Source: Austropuccinia psidii (Eukaryota; Basidiomycota; Pucciniomycetes; Pucciniales; Sphaerophragmiaceae). From it: DNA of 64,000 bases. The notes beneath the pieces were generated by a model. The model was not told the origin of the DNA. It saw only the letters and a list, made by a program, of their open reading frames with translations, and searched no databases. This document shows positions 52,722 through 63,737 of this stretch, one piece after another; position 1 is the stretch's first letter; every line of letters begins with the position of its first letter. Location: positions 44,203,618-44,267,617 of the forward strand of contig JALGQZ010000008.1 of assembly GCA_023105745.1 (NCBI GenBank), read 5' to 3'. The position numbers were made by a program, and so were the translations under genes.

Positions 52722-54911
52722 TCAATTTGGGATAGTTGATTGCTCTACTGGTTCTAACAAGGACACATGGAAAACAGGGTGAACTGACTTCCATTGTTGA
52801 CGCAACTTGAGGTGATATGCATGGCTGCCAATCTTCTTGAGAACTTCAAAGGGTCCCAACCATCTTTCTGAAAGTTTCTTGGTGGGTCTTGTTGTCTTGA
52901 TGTTCTTGGAAGCTAGCCATACTTTGTCCCCAGATTGGAAATCAGGTGGAATTGCTCTATTTCTATCTGCATACTTCTTAAAACGCTTTATTGCTGACTC
53001 TAATTCTTCTTTGACAACTTGCTGTACTGATTGGAGTTTTGATGATAACTTTCCAGCAGGTGTATCTTGAGAAATGTGAATTAAATCAAAGCTGGGATTT
53101 CTTCCATAAATAGTGAAAAATGGAGACTGTTTTGTTGATGAATGTTCTGCATTATTATAGGCAAATTCAGCCAGAGGGAGCCAGGTGTGCCAGTCATCTT
53201 GATGGTAACTGACATACATCCGAAGATACTGTTCTAGAATCTGATTTACCCTCTCTGTCTGTCCATCTGTTTCAGGGTGAAAGGCAGTTGAAAGATCTCT
53301 TGATATCTTGAGCTGCTGACACAATTGAGTCCAAAATGATGAAACAAATAATGAACCTCTATCACTAACAATACTGATTGGAAGAACATGTTTGGAAAAG
53401 ACATGATTAATGAATATTTGAGCTAATTCCAAAGCAGTGATTGTTGAATAAGTTGGACTAAATATTGCCATTTTTGAAAATCTGTCTACAACTACTAAAA
53501 TTGAATCAAAGCTGCTTGACAGGGGCAATTGAGTGATAAAATCCATTGATAAAGAATTCCAAGGACCAGATGGAATTTGAAGAGGCTTGAGTAACCCAAA
53601 CTTCTTGTGGTGGATGTTCTTGTTTCTTGAACATTGCTGACATGAGGACACATAGTCCTTGATGATTTGATTCATGCCAGCCCAATAAAAATCCCTCTTG
53701 ATGAGTTTGAGGGTCTTCTCCTGGCCAGGATGGCCAGCCAACGGTGAGTCATGACGCTTTTGAAGAATGTCCAATTGAATTTCATGATTGCTTGGAATGA
53801 CTACTCTATCTTTGAACAATAATAATTTTGCTTGAGGTTCAATAGAATAGTCTGGGACTGATTCTCCTCTTGCTAATTTCTTGAGGATTTCCTTATAATC
53901 TTTGTCTTGCCATACTTGTCTTTGAATCTGATCAACTAAATCTGAAAAAATATCAACTTTTATTGAAAAGAATCTTGACTCTTGAATTTCATTTTGCTTG
54001 AGAACTTGATGAAAATTTTGAGGATTCTTGCTGATTAAATCCACCCCCCTCTCTGGGTACATGTCGTCCCGACGTGACAAGGCATCTGGTAAAGTGGCCA
54101 GCCTGCCTGGGCGGTAAGTGATGATGAAATGGAACTCAGATAGAACTTCTGCCCAATGGGCTTGACGACGAGTAAGGACTTTAGAGGACATAAAATACTG
54201 AAGGGAACAATGGTCTGTCAAGACCTCAAAGGAATCAGAAAGAGAAAGGAGAAAAGCTCTCCAGCACTTGAGAGCCCAAACTATGCCAAGGAGTTCCTTG
54301 TCATGAATTTCATAGTTGAGTTCAGCTGGTAAGAGCTTGCGACTATCAAATGCAATGGGATGCTTTCCTGAGTCATTCACCTGACTCAGTACAGCACCCA
54401 AGGCATAATCAGAAGCATCAGTCTCTACAATAGTTGGTAGAGAAGGATTAAAATGAGAGAGAATAGGAGCAGTGGTGAAAGCTTCTTTGAGTATTTGGAA
54501 CTGACTAAGAGCTTCTTCATTGAAGATAAAGGGAGAATCTTTTTTAAGGAGGGAAGTGAGAGCAGAGATTTTTTTGGAATAATTTTTAATGAAACAACGA
54601 TAAAAGTTGGCAAAGCCAAGAAAAGATTGGAGGGACTTGATGTTCTTGGGCTGAGGCCAATTGAGGATTTGTTGAACTTTTGAAGAATCCATCTTGAGGC
54701 AATCACTTGAAACAACATAGCCCAAGTATTCCACACTTGAGGCATGGAATACACACTTTGAGGCTTTAGCAAACAAATTATTGTCTCTCAGTCTTTGGAG
54801 AACAGAGGCCACATGTTTAACATGTTCATCCAAAGAGCTAGAGAAGACCATAATATCATCTAAGTACACTACAACAAAAATATCCAAATAATCTGCAAAG
54901 ATATCATTCAC
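52722..54911 (-). pseudogene. Element B Pol, RT C-terminus through integrase
   Basis: 729 open codons. It contains the RT catalytic box (VVVYLDDIMVF), the thumb, RNase H (ETDASDYALGAVLSQ, LTDHCSLQYF, PDALSR) and the whole integrase: zinc domain (CQQCSRNKN), Asp (LSMDF), Asp (SDRGS) and Glu (TERVNQ), and the WLGPF segment. It is cut off upstream by a TAA at 54,924-54,926 (A-FQNLVNDIF, a Ser codon in A) and downstream by the TGA at 52,722. It is closely similar to A through its whole length. Confidence 0.9.
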
Positions 54912-54923
54912 AAGATTTTGGAA

Positions 54924-55256
54924 TTAAGCTGGAGCATTGGTTAAGCCAAATGGCATAACCAAATACTCATAACTACCATATTTGGTTCTAAAGGCAGTTA
55001 AATGCTCATCCCCCTCTTTAATTCTCAGGATATTATAAGCACCACGCAGATATATCTTGGAGAAGATAGTAGCACCGTTGAATACGGTAAGAAGCTGATT
55101 CATTGGAGGAACAGGATACCTGTTCTTCCTAGTGACAGCATTAAGTTTGCGGTAGTCAACACACAAACAAAGACCACCATCCTTTTTCTTAATAAAAAGG
55201 ACAGGTGCTCCTGTTGAGGAGGAGCTTGGTCTGATGAAACCTTTCTCTACATTCTC
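54924..55256 (-). pseudogene. Element B RT core, catalytic Asp lost
   Basis: From about 55,256 to the stop at 54,924. It includes [20 protein letters not shown], then [20 protein letters not shown] and [12 protein letters not shown]. The KIDLRGAY motif of A reads KIYLRGAY, so the first catalytic aspartate of reverse transcriptase is Tyr. This alone would abolish polymerase activity. Confidence 0.9.
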
Positions 55257-55523
55257 TTAAATGTAGGCCCGCAGTGTTTCTGACTCATTCTTTGATAAAG
55301 AGTAGATAACACCAACTGGAGGTAGAAGACCCTCCAGTTTGATATGATGATCACAGGCACGGTGTGGAGGAAGTTTCTCAGCTTTCACTTTGGAGAATAC
55401 ATCCAAATATTTGTGATAAGCAGGAGGGACTACCTTCAGCACAGTTTCAATCTCTTCTGGCTCTTCCTCCTCATCCCACTGCTCCTCCAGGGAGGCATGA
55501 AAAGATAAAGGAGGAAGGTCCAT
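55257..55523 (-). pseudogene. Element B Pol, RT N-terminal segment
   Basis: 88 codons (SLEEQWDEEEEPEEIETVLK, then EKLPPHRACDHHIKLEGLLP) ending in a TAA at 55,257 inside AYI-ENVEKGF, where A has Ser. It overlaps the previous piece in another frame, which marks a frameshift near 55,500-55,570. Confidence 0.85.
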
Positions 55524-56148
55524 ATCCCCTTGAAAGAGATGAAGTGAAGATATAGCAAAATCTTCTCCAACATCGTTTATCTCTTAATAGAAGTAATGAC
55601 TGAGAGGGAAAAATGGAGGGGTTATGGACAGAAGGAGGAAAAGGAGGTGTCTTAAGTTCACCAACCAGAGCAACACTGTTGAAAGCAGTGGAAAAGTCAT
55701 TACTAGTAGAAGAAATAATACCACTAGAATCATAGGTGATCAATCCATTTCTCCAATCAATAATGGGATTAAAATGGTAAAGAAAATCATAGCCCAATAT
55801 TAGGTCTTCTCCCTTGGGTGAATCTATGATAAAGAAATCCCATTCAAAGCTTGGGAAGGAAGTTAAATCAACAACCCACTTGGTATAATGGGTGATGAAC
55901 AGGGAAGTGGATTCATTAGAATCCAGAATGAAAAGGGGAATCTTTTCAGGGAGCTCTGACATGGTCAATGAGTACTTGAGAACAAAATTCTTTGCAATAA
56001 AGGAGCTTGTAGCACCAGAATCAATGAGAATACTATAAAAAATATCAGAGATTGAAGAAAAAATAAGAAATTTTAAAGATTTATTGACACTAGTATTCAG
56101 AGTGCACAATTTTGCTCTTGAAGGAAATAAGTGAGAACCATTGAACAC
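55471..56148 (-). pseudogene. Element B protease segment
   Basis: The -1 frame after gag opens with the same GTG-initial stretch as A (FNGSHLFPSRAKLCTLNT) and encodes the aspartic protease with ILIDSGATSSFIAKNF. Compared with A, the region after SQSLLLLRD has lost sequence and shifts frame, ending in out-of-frame codons at 55,471. The protease core itself looks intact. Confidence 0.88.
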
Positions 56149-56162
56149 ATCATGATTCCCAC

Positions 56163-56582
56163 TCAGGCTTTTCCCTGCTTGCTAGGGCTGCCTTTTGATG
56201 ACCCTTGCCTATTTTCAGGCCTCTTGAAGCATTTTTCAAATGGGTTTTTACCACCACAATAATTGCACAAGCCTTCTTTAATCCTCCTCTCCTTTTCAGA
56301 ACCAATTAATTTGTTGTCCTTATTGAGGAGAGCAGCATGAGGCTTGTCTTTGGACACTTTAAAATTCTTCCCCTTCTTATTCTTCTTGTGATAAGGCTTC
56401 TGTGATGATGAACTTTGAGGGGGCTTGGAGGAGTTGGATTCACTGATTGGAGGCTTCTTCTCTTGATGACTGCCCTTTTCCTTCTGCCTCTCATGGTACC
56501 TGGTATCTAATTCCAAGGTGATATCCATGAGTTCTTGAAGACTATCAAAAGTCCCAGGGTGAGAAGCCAATTGGCCCAACAA
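56163..56582 (-). pseudogene. Element B Gag, C-terminal part
   Basis: 139 codons (MLGQLASHPGTFDSLQELMD, Ser/Lys-rich linker, then CNYCGGKNPFEKC). The knuckle His of A is Asn here, so metal binding is probably lost. It ends with the same CAG GGA AAA GCC TGA as A. It is joined to the N-terminal part by a frameshift near 56,585. Confidence 0.88.
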
Positions 56583-56585
56583 TCT

Positions 56586-57524
56586 TCATGCCAAGCTTCT
56601 TCTATACACATGAATATAGGCCCTTTCCCCCCAGTCTCCAATTCTTGACATTAAACTTCTGAAATCAGCTATGTACAAGGAAACTTGACCACTTTCCCTC
56701 ATCCTCAAATTTTCCAACTCTTGTTCAGCTTTTCTGACTTCATTGGGATCACCAAACAGATTGAATAACTGGGTTTCAAATAACTGCCAGCTATTGAGGA
56801 GATAAGAAGGGTCTTCATTGTAGATATTTGAGAGGTAAGGTTCAATCCATTTGCCAGCTCTACCAGTAAGAAAAGAAGTTGAGTAAAGCACCTTCTTCCT
56901 GTCAGAGAAGAAGTTTTCCGGGTCATTATGAAAGATTAATTGACAGGATTGAATGAATCCTCTCAATTTATGAGCTTTAGTACCATCAAAGGAATCAGGT
57001 GCCTTCATTGATGGAGTCTTGAATGCAGGGGCTTTTGAAGTGTCCCTTGGGGCAACTGCTTGAGTGAGCTGTCCCATAAACTGAGTCATTTGCTCCATCA
57101 TCTTGAGGAAGTTTGGTTCAGCTTGAGAGACAGAAGGTTGATTAGAAAGGGCTAGATTTGGAGCCTCAGGAGCTTCAGGAGCACCTGCCAAGGCAGCTGC
57201 CACTTCAGTCTCCTCAGATTCTTCCTCTTCCACAGACTCCTCCCCCTCCTCATCTTCAGCTTCCCCCAATCTACTTCTAGGCCCTTGAGAAACACCAGGA
57301 TAACCACCCAATAGTCCAGAGAATGATCTTGATCTTCTAGACTTCACACCTCCTCTTCTGGAGGGTGCTGCTCCTTCCATTAGTGGTCCTCTGTCCAAAT
57401 TTGCACTCAATTGATGAACTGATGGTGTGCAGTCAAGAGGAGCCCTTGGTGTAGGAGTGAGAACAGCTTGATGTCTCTGGGATCTTGTATTCTTGGCTGG
57501 TGGGCTATGCTGAACTGGCATCAT
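56586..57524 (-). pseudogene. Element B Gag, N-terminal part
   Basis: 312 codons from ATG (MMPVQHSPPAKNTRSQRHQA) through the acidic region and the capsid domain (GFIQSCQLIFHNDPENFFSD, GKWIEPYLSNIYNEDPSYLL, LFGDPNEVRKAEQELENLRM). It runs out of frame at IHVYRRSLA, where A reads IHHFRKGLPSRIL. Apart from the frameshift it is well preserved. Confidence 0.9.
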
Positions 57525-58297
57525 GAAAGAAGAATGAATAAAAACTTGATGATACTTTGAATAAAATAAGGCTTGACCAAAACAATCAAATGAGAATCTT
57601 TATGAACTTGAGAAATCAATCAATAGTCTTGAAGTGAATCAATATGAATAAATCTTGAAGAGTGAATATGACAAAGTCAAATTCTTATGAATAATCAATT
57701 TCAATCAATAAGTCAAAACAAGTAAATCAATTCAATTCAAAATCAAATCAATTAAGTCTTGAGGAATTCAATCAATATCTTCAAAAATCAATTCAATTTC
57801 CTTGAGGAATCAAATTCAAATCAATCAATTAAATCAAATCTTGAGGATAATTCAGCTATCTTGAGGAATCAAATCAAGTCAATCAAATCAATTCAAAATA
57901 TTGAGGTGAAATCAATGTCTTGAGGAATCAATCAATCAATAGTCTTGAGAAATTTCAAAACCAAAATCACTGAATACCACAAATCAATAAAATCCCTGAA
58001 TGATGAATCAATTAACCCAAATAATTCCGCTCAAATAACCTGATAAAAACCTGAATTCAGACAAAAAGAGAAATGAGAATGATAAAGAATAAAGTGAAAT
58101 GGTCAGCAGAATTTTGAAATGAGAAAGAGAATCAATTTTCATTTGAATAAAATGAATGAGATGAAAATTGATGAGAGAGAAAAAATCATAAAAAATCATA
58201 AAAATCATAAAATCATGAAAAGATCATAATTGAAGGATGAGAGAAATGAATAAAATGAATGAAAGAAAAAGAAGAAATTATGAGTTAATTAAAATAA
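57525..58297 (-). other. Element B leader and self-priming site
   Basis: A low-complexity leader rich in TCAATCAAATC. At its LTR-proximal end, sense TATTTTAATTAACT (58,283-58,296) is the perfect complement of AGTTAATTAAAATA in B's own LTRs (58,655-58,668 and 40,658-40,671). The one base that differs from A differs in both partners. Confidence 0.75.
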
Positions 58298-59059
58298 TGT
58301 CACAGGGGCTCTTCTAAATGAAGAGGGCCTGGCACTCAGTGAACAGACTTACTTATGGAGGGCTCAGAAGAAATACTCAAATGATAAGAGTAATGAAATA
58401 AGATAATAATTTCCTAGTCATATAATAATAAGAGTTAAAAGATATGAGAGGAAAACAAAAGCAATAATAAGGAGCCAACCACAAATAATCCTGTACCACT
58501 GTTTCAACCTGTTCAGAAAAGAGAAAAGGATTAATAAAGGATATGGCCACCAGGACTCTACTGAACAGGTGAGGGAAGGCAAAGACTAACTTAATAAATA
58601 ATAAAATAATATTTCTTAAATGAGAAATAAAATAATATTAAATAATAAATCCAATATTTTAATTAACTGGGGGAAAAACCCCCAGGCGGATGAAGAGGGG
58701 CTGGTATATGTGAGAAATACCAGCCTTGGAGTTTGAGTGTTGAGATACTGGCCTGTATGCTGGAAGAAGTTGGATGTGAGATTGAATCCTGTATTGGTGA
58801 ATCCAATACAGGTTATACAGTCAATACAGGTATTTTCGCCTGTATTGATTAAAGGCCTGTATTTGGGTCTTGCCTGTATGAAACTGTATTGAGGTCTGAA
58901 AACTCTATTTGGAGAATGTTGAATGAAACCCCCTTGCTGATTGGGTTTTGAAGAGTATCAATGAAATAATGATTGTTGCTGATTGGGTTTTGAAAGGTAT
59001 CAATGAAGTAATTATTGCTGAAGATGATTGGTAATGCCCCTGCCTCCTTGGCTGTGACA
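58298..59059 (-). repeat. Element B 5' LTR
   Basis: 762 bp, TGTCACA to TGTGACA. The hairpin CTGGGGGAAAAACCCCCAG is at 58,667-58,685. It matches the split 3' LTR apart from a ~16-bp gap near 58,860 and scattered substitutions. It contains the intact version of the site into which A inserted. Confidence 0.93.
58934..59031 (-). promoter_or_regulatory. Duplicated 42-bp module with CCAAT boxes
   Basis: Two 42-bp units (58,934 and 58,976) each start TTGCTGATTGGGTTTTGAA on the + strand. Sense orientation gives CCCAATCAGCAA twice plus a third CCAATCATC, near the upstream end of the LTR where enhancers usually lie. Transcription-factor use is inferred from the CCAAT core only. Confidence 0.45.
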
Positions 59060-59064
59060 ATGAT
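59060..59064. repeat. Target-site duplication ATGAT of element B (right)
   Basis: Matches 40,296-40,300. Confidence 0.9.
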
Positions 59065-59812
59065 ATTTCAAAATAAGTTGAAAACAATTTTCTATACCAC
59101 AAGAATGAATGTCTTAACATCATTTTGTTTTGAATTATATAATTCCTTTCAGTTTTATTTTAATGTCTTACACCATTGAAATACATGGAATATTTCAAAA
59201 TCATCCTACTTCCTGATAGTACTTGTAAATCTGAAAATCATAGTACTTCTATTACAACCTAAGCCAATCAAAAAATATCTTTTACATTAGTTACATTATG
59301 GGGTCTACTGAAACCCTTATTAGAGAACAAAGTTTTTCAATAAATATCTTCTATTCAGAAGTACTATTTTGGAAATTATTTTGAATAAAAAACCAACCAT
59401 GAATTAAACATTCAACAAAATTGGGTTCTGCTTATTCCAACTTAAGCCCCCAAGAATCTCTCAAATGATTTATAGTAATAATTATGGAAGAAGCCAATGA
59501 GATAAAGCATACCAATATTTGTTTATTAGTCAAAGTAACATGAAATTACCACATTCTGGAGTTGAAACTACTATTTTTCCTCCAGAAATATTTGACACCA
59601 AATCATAAATTATGAATATTATTTTTCAAATTCAGCTTCACAGGAGCCAAAACTCACTTCCACACAAAGAGTACCACATATTAATGGAAAAACATAGCCC
59701 AGAATCACTAAAAATAAATTTTGAAGGAGATCCCATACATTAAGTTCAAATAAAATGATTTTCATTAACTAAACATTCTGTTAAATGTTTTATTGGAACA
59801 TTGTAAGATGTG
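59065..59812. other. Unassigned AT-rich DNA
   Basis: No gene or repeat recognised. It was contiguous with 37,501-40,300 before B inserted. Confidence 0.4.
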
Positions 59813-61719
59813 TGTAAGATGTGTCTATGAAACTGATGATAATATTACTATTAATCAACAGTACTCTGACTGTTCTTATGAAATATAATAACAAAGTGTT
59901 ATTATAGCCACAATTAAATAATTAAAGAATTATTTCTTTCATGTGTTAAACACTACTAGTGATTTTAACAGTGAGCAAGTATTTTTCTACAAGAATCAAT
60001 TACAAGAAGATTTTAATAATAAAACTTCTTTTTATTAAAATAATAAAATCATTTTAATATATAATTATCTTTTTCAAGAATAATTATAATGGTAATTCTT
60101 GAAGAAAACTAATTTTGGAGAAAAACTTTAAGAATTAAAGATAAATCACTCGCTAATATTCCAAAGATCTTATTGAAAGATAAGATAGAGAGTTTTGACG
60201 TAGAATTGTGGATTTAAGGGATCAAAATGTATTTATAACAGTATTACAACAATATATAGTTGGATTCTATGATTTCACATCTTTCTTATTGATTCTGAAA
60301 GAATTAAAACACTCAAGAATAGCTTTAACTCATACTTACTTGTTGGTGATAATGGTTTAAATGATAATAAGATGATGATTTTAAAAAAACAGCAAGAGGA
60401 GGCCTCTTTTAAGTCAACAACAGCTCACAGAGGCATGCCATGGAGCAAGCTGAAGAACCAGTGAGTGAGAAAACAATAAACCCTTTTGGATTATTGATTT
60501 CATCATCTGTTGTCATGTAAGATTATCATAATTACTTAATTAATGCTTTTACATGACTACCAACCCCAATATGGTTAAGAATAAAAGGAGTAACATCTGT
60601 AAATCTTCTTTTATTCCAAATAAATCATTGATTTCTCAAAGTCATCAATTTTATTGGCAATTTCATTACAGTTTGTAATTACTGTGAATTTTTGAAGATT
60701 CAGTGTTTCACATAGAATAGTCAAAAATGGACTGTAGGTAATTCTTTTAATTTTACTAGTAAAACTGTAATTATTTTTGGCTATACCATAGATATTACAG
60801 TTCTTCATTGGTCCTGGAAGTTTCAGAGAGATTAATTAAGAATTGTATTTTTAATGAATTTTTGAAGTTTTTACCTCATTTCTACGTAGAATTGCAAATA
60901 TCAGTGTTTTACTGGTTGCTATGAGGTATATCAATGGATACAAGTCCAAAAAGGGTTTTAATTACTCTTTTGGGGTTTATCCATGGAAAATCATTAACAA
61001 TTTACATGGTTTCAGGAGTCTAAGTAGCTCTTTACCTCCTTGGCACATCAAAATAGCAGGTTATTTGCTATTTTCTTAAGATTTACTGTAGTTGTAACAT
61101 GGTAACCAAGTTCCCAAAAGGTTTTAGCTTACCAATTAGGCCAAGATCAGCCATGGATCCAAGCTTTGGAGCTTTCCACGCCTCTGAGGCCTCAGAAGTT
61201 GGGTACCCTGGCTCTCTTTGATGTCTTTTGTCCCCCTTGCCTATTTTTTATGTCAAAATAGAAAATTAAGCTTCAAGTGAGATATCCACTATGGGTGTAC
61301 CAAAAGTCCATGTAATAATACCATGATATTAAGTGCTCAAAACATGCATAACACTATTCTTAGTGTATATGTAAAATGGGATTTCTCACATTCCCATTAT
61401 TTTGGCGTGAAATTAAGAAAAACAAAAATTTTCACAGATCTTTTATGTGGTATTGAAGTATTTTCCATATTACCACCTCAAAGTGTTAATCTGAGCTTAT
61501 TCACTCTATGGAGCTACCCTAGGTGAATTTTTGTGTAGAATCCAAATCTGGCCTTAAATCCATGTATTTACTTACTCAATAAGAAGTTATTCATCTTTTC
61601 TAAAATTAAAAATGATGAATTTTGGAAATATGCATGACTTATGAGTTATGCATAATTCAAAATTTATTTTTAAGATAATTGTGGCCTATTTGGGTATGTA
61701 AAATATACCTCAAGTCACA
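59813..61719 (-). repeat. Gypsy-C copy 3 3' LTR
   Basis: The + strand edge TGTAAGATGTGTCTATGAAAC corresponds to TGTAAGGTTTGACTATGAAAC of copy 2. The sense start TGTGACTTGAGGTATATTTT lies next to the purine tract GGTGGGAGGGAA. About 1.9 kb, with no gene; the frames at 60,611-60,808 and 61,323-61,526 are not supported. Confidence 0.7.
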
Positions 61720-61735
61720 CATTCCCTCCCACCAA
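61720..61735 (-). other. Polypurine tract of Gypsy-C copy 3
   Basis: Sense GGTGGGAGGGAATG directly precedes the 3' LTR; copy 1 has the weaker GGTAGGAAA at 10,479-10,487. Confidence 0.6.
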
Positions 61736-61941
61736 AAAGGAAAATTGTACTACAATTTTATCAATGGTATAAATAATGAAAGCCCCAAAGGGGGTTAATG
61801 TCCACTGCCCAACCTCTTTAGATTACTCAGATCAAGTAATTTAAAGCACATTCATAGACATATTCAGGCTTTTGGCCTTTCTTCATGTCTAAATCTTCTT
61901 AAGAGTTTATATAAGTCAGGTATATCTGATTCTTCCAGCCA

Positions 61942-62370
61942 TTAATCTTCATGGACTGGATTTCTATATCTGAGAAGATATTCTCTTTGATTCTTACCCC
62001 TAAGTCTCCTTTCTTTAATTACTTTCTTTATCTTTCTGTCTTCATTCTGTTCCACTGGTGGTACAGTTAAAGGAGCTGGGTTCCTCAAAGGAAACAATTC
62101 TTTATCAGCTGGTTGATAAGGTTTTATCAAGCTGACTGTAAAAGTGGGGTGTTTATTTTCTAATTCACCACTCAATTCCACTTGAACTGCATTGGTTCCA
62201 TGTAAGGCAACAATAACAAAAGTTCCTAAATCAGAATCTTTAAGTTTCTTTGGGCCTTTGATATTATTAAAATTCAAGGTTGAAACTAGAACTAAGTCCC
62301 CTACTTTGAAGTCTGGTACTTTATGACTCTTTTCCCACTTCTGTTTTGAATAATCAAAATCATTGTTCAT
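61942..62370 (-). pseudogene. Gypsy-C copy 3 Pol C-terminus
   Basis: 142 codons (MNNDFDYSKQKWEKSHKVPD, then VGDLVLVSTLNFNNIKGPKK, ELSGELENKHPTFTVSLIKP). It ends with a chromodomain-like tail (IKKVIKERRLRGKNQREYLL) that continues for a few codons as RYRNPVHED. It is separated from the integrase frame by a one-base loss in a run of seven A residues near 62,375. In the family this is one continuous Pol. Confidence 0.85.
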
Positions 62371-63356
62371 ACTTTTTTTGCATAATGTTTTACTTTATCA
62401 AGCATTATCTTGAAGCTGGAAGCTGTAGGATGAATTTCAATCAAGTCTTTCCTCAGTGTGTCTGCTGGGAGTCTTGGATTCCATCCTTTTTCTAACATAG
62501 CAGGTGTTTGTCCTGTGGAAGAATGGACTGATGTCTTATATGCCAATTTTAATGCAGGTATTAGAGTGCACCAGTCATGGGTAAAGCCATCCGAGTCTCT
62601 GAATTCTAACCCATAAGTACAAAATCTCCTGATCATTTCTTCTAAAGTTTGAATCATCCTCTCTGCTGGCCCATCTGTTTGAGGGTGATATGCTGTAGAG
62701 AATGATACCTTAGTCCCAAACAATCTATGAAGATTGGTCCAAAGTGCGGATGTGAACTTGGGATCTCTGTCACTTATGATATTCTGAAATAATCCTGTAT
62801 GAGAAATAACTATACTCCATAGAAGAAGAGCTGTATCCATAGCAGTGGCATCTTTATGACATGGTAATGATATGGGATTCTTGCTATATCTGTCTACAAT
62901 GACTAAGCAAGCATTATAGCTTTTGTCACCACTTGGAGGAAGTTCTGTGACCCAATCCATGTGAACAACTTCCCAAGGGGATTTTGGTTCTTGAATATGG
63001 ATCATAAGTCCAAATTTCTTGCCTGTACTCCTGTTTGCTTTTTGACATCTGTCACAGGTATGGAAATATTCAATGGTTTCTTTTCTCCAAGATGGCCACC
63101 ATGCACAGTTCTTCACTTTTTCAGTTTTTCTGTCCTCTAAAAGGTGTCCAGAGTAGATGCTATCATGGCATTCATGAAGAATGGTATTGATAAGAAATCT
63201 GCTGCATAATGTCATTACACAATAATGTTTGGTTCTGTGGTAAATAATCCCATCAAACAAGTGAAATATTCCTTCAGAATAGGAATTTCTCCAAACCTCA
63301 TCTAGTGCATTGACTAAAGATGTATCTTTGTAGTCTTTATCTAATGAAGAAGTCAA
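62367..63356 (-). pseudogene. Gypsy-C copy 3 integrase
   Basis: 329 open codons with a full integrase: zinc domain (HECHDSIYSGH, WWPSWRKETIEYFHTCDRCQ), catalytic Asp (VHMDWVTELPP), Asp (ISDRDPKF) and Glu (PAERMIQTLEE), and the C-terminal RFCTYGLEFRDSDGF stretch. All three catalytic acids are present. It is cut from RNase H by a TGA at 63,363-63,365 and from its C-terminus by the A-run frameshift, so it is scored as broken although the domain is intact. Confidence 0.88.
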
Positions 63357-63362
63357 TATATG

Positions 63363-63737
63363 TCAATTCTTGTCTTGCTTATAGGATTCTCTGACCTCTT
63401 CACATAATTCAGTCCCAATATCAGTTATGTTAATCCCTTCAATTGGAATCTGTGGTTCAGCTTCCAAAGGTTCATAAGTTGGGTTATCATGAGTGTTGGC
63501 TAATGGCCACCTGCTAAGTCCATCAGCATTCTTGTGAATGTTTCCTGCTTTTTGAACTATGTTCATGTTTCCTCTATATTCTTGAATGGCTATTTGCCAT
63601 CTCAACATATGTCTGTTGGGAGTTTTCATGTTAAGAAGTGATTTTACTGCATTAAAGTCAGTTATCACTTCAAAAACACTGCCATCAAGATAATAGTGTA
63701 ATTTCTCAAGTGCCCATACCAAACATAAGCACTCCAT
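63363..63737 (-). pseudogene. Gypsy-C copy 3 RNase H and linker
   Basis: 124 codons ([20 protein letters not shown], then [37 protein letters not shown], the [10 protein letters not shown] end). Catalytic Glu (MECL) and Asp residues (ITD, ADGLSR) are present. The frame ends in TGA at 63,363-63,365 within KQDKN-HIL, where the family has Cys. It continues upstream without an obvious break until 63,830. Confidence 0.88.

Larger units (their letters stand above)
40301..59059 (-). mobile_element. Element B, decayed chromodomain Ty3/gypsy
   Basis: B lies on the - strand, bounded by ATGAT duplications. Its 5' LTR is 58,298-59,059; its 3' LTR is split into 40,301-40,955 and 50,553-50,675 by element A. 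Without A, B would be about 9.2 kb. The interior holds gag (56,163-57,524), pol (52,479-56,148) and a 3' untranslated region with paired repeats. At least two frameshifts, three stops and a lost RT aspartate make it dead. It shares LTR edges, gag/pol layout, frameshift heptamer and self-priming signals with A. Confidence 0.92.

Noticed and set aside
62367..62380. Run of seven A residues as a programmed frameshift in Gypsy-C copy 3
   Set aside because: It would restore the frame, but it is inside Pol, the family has one continuous Pol frame, and this copy has other stops. A one-base loss is simpler.
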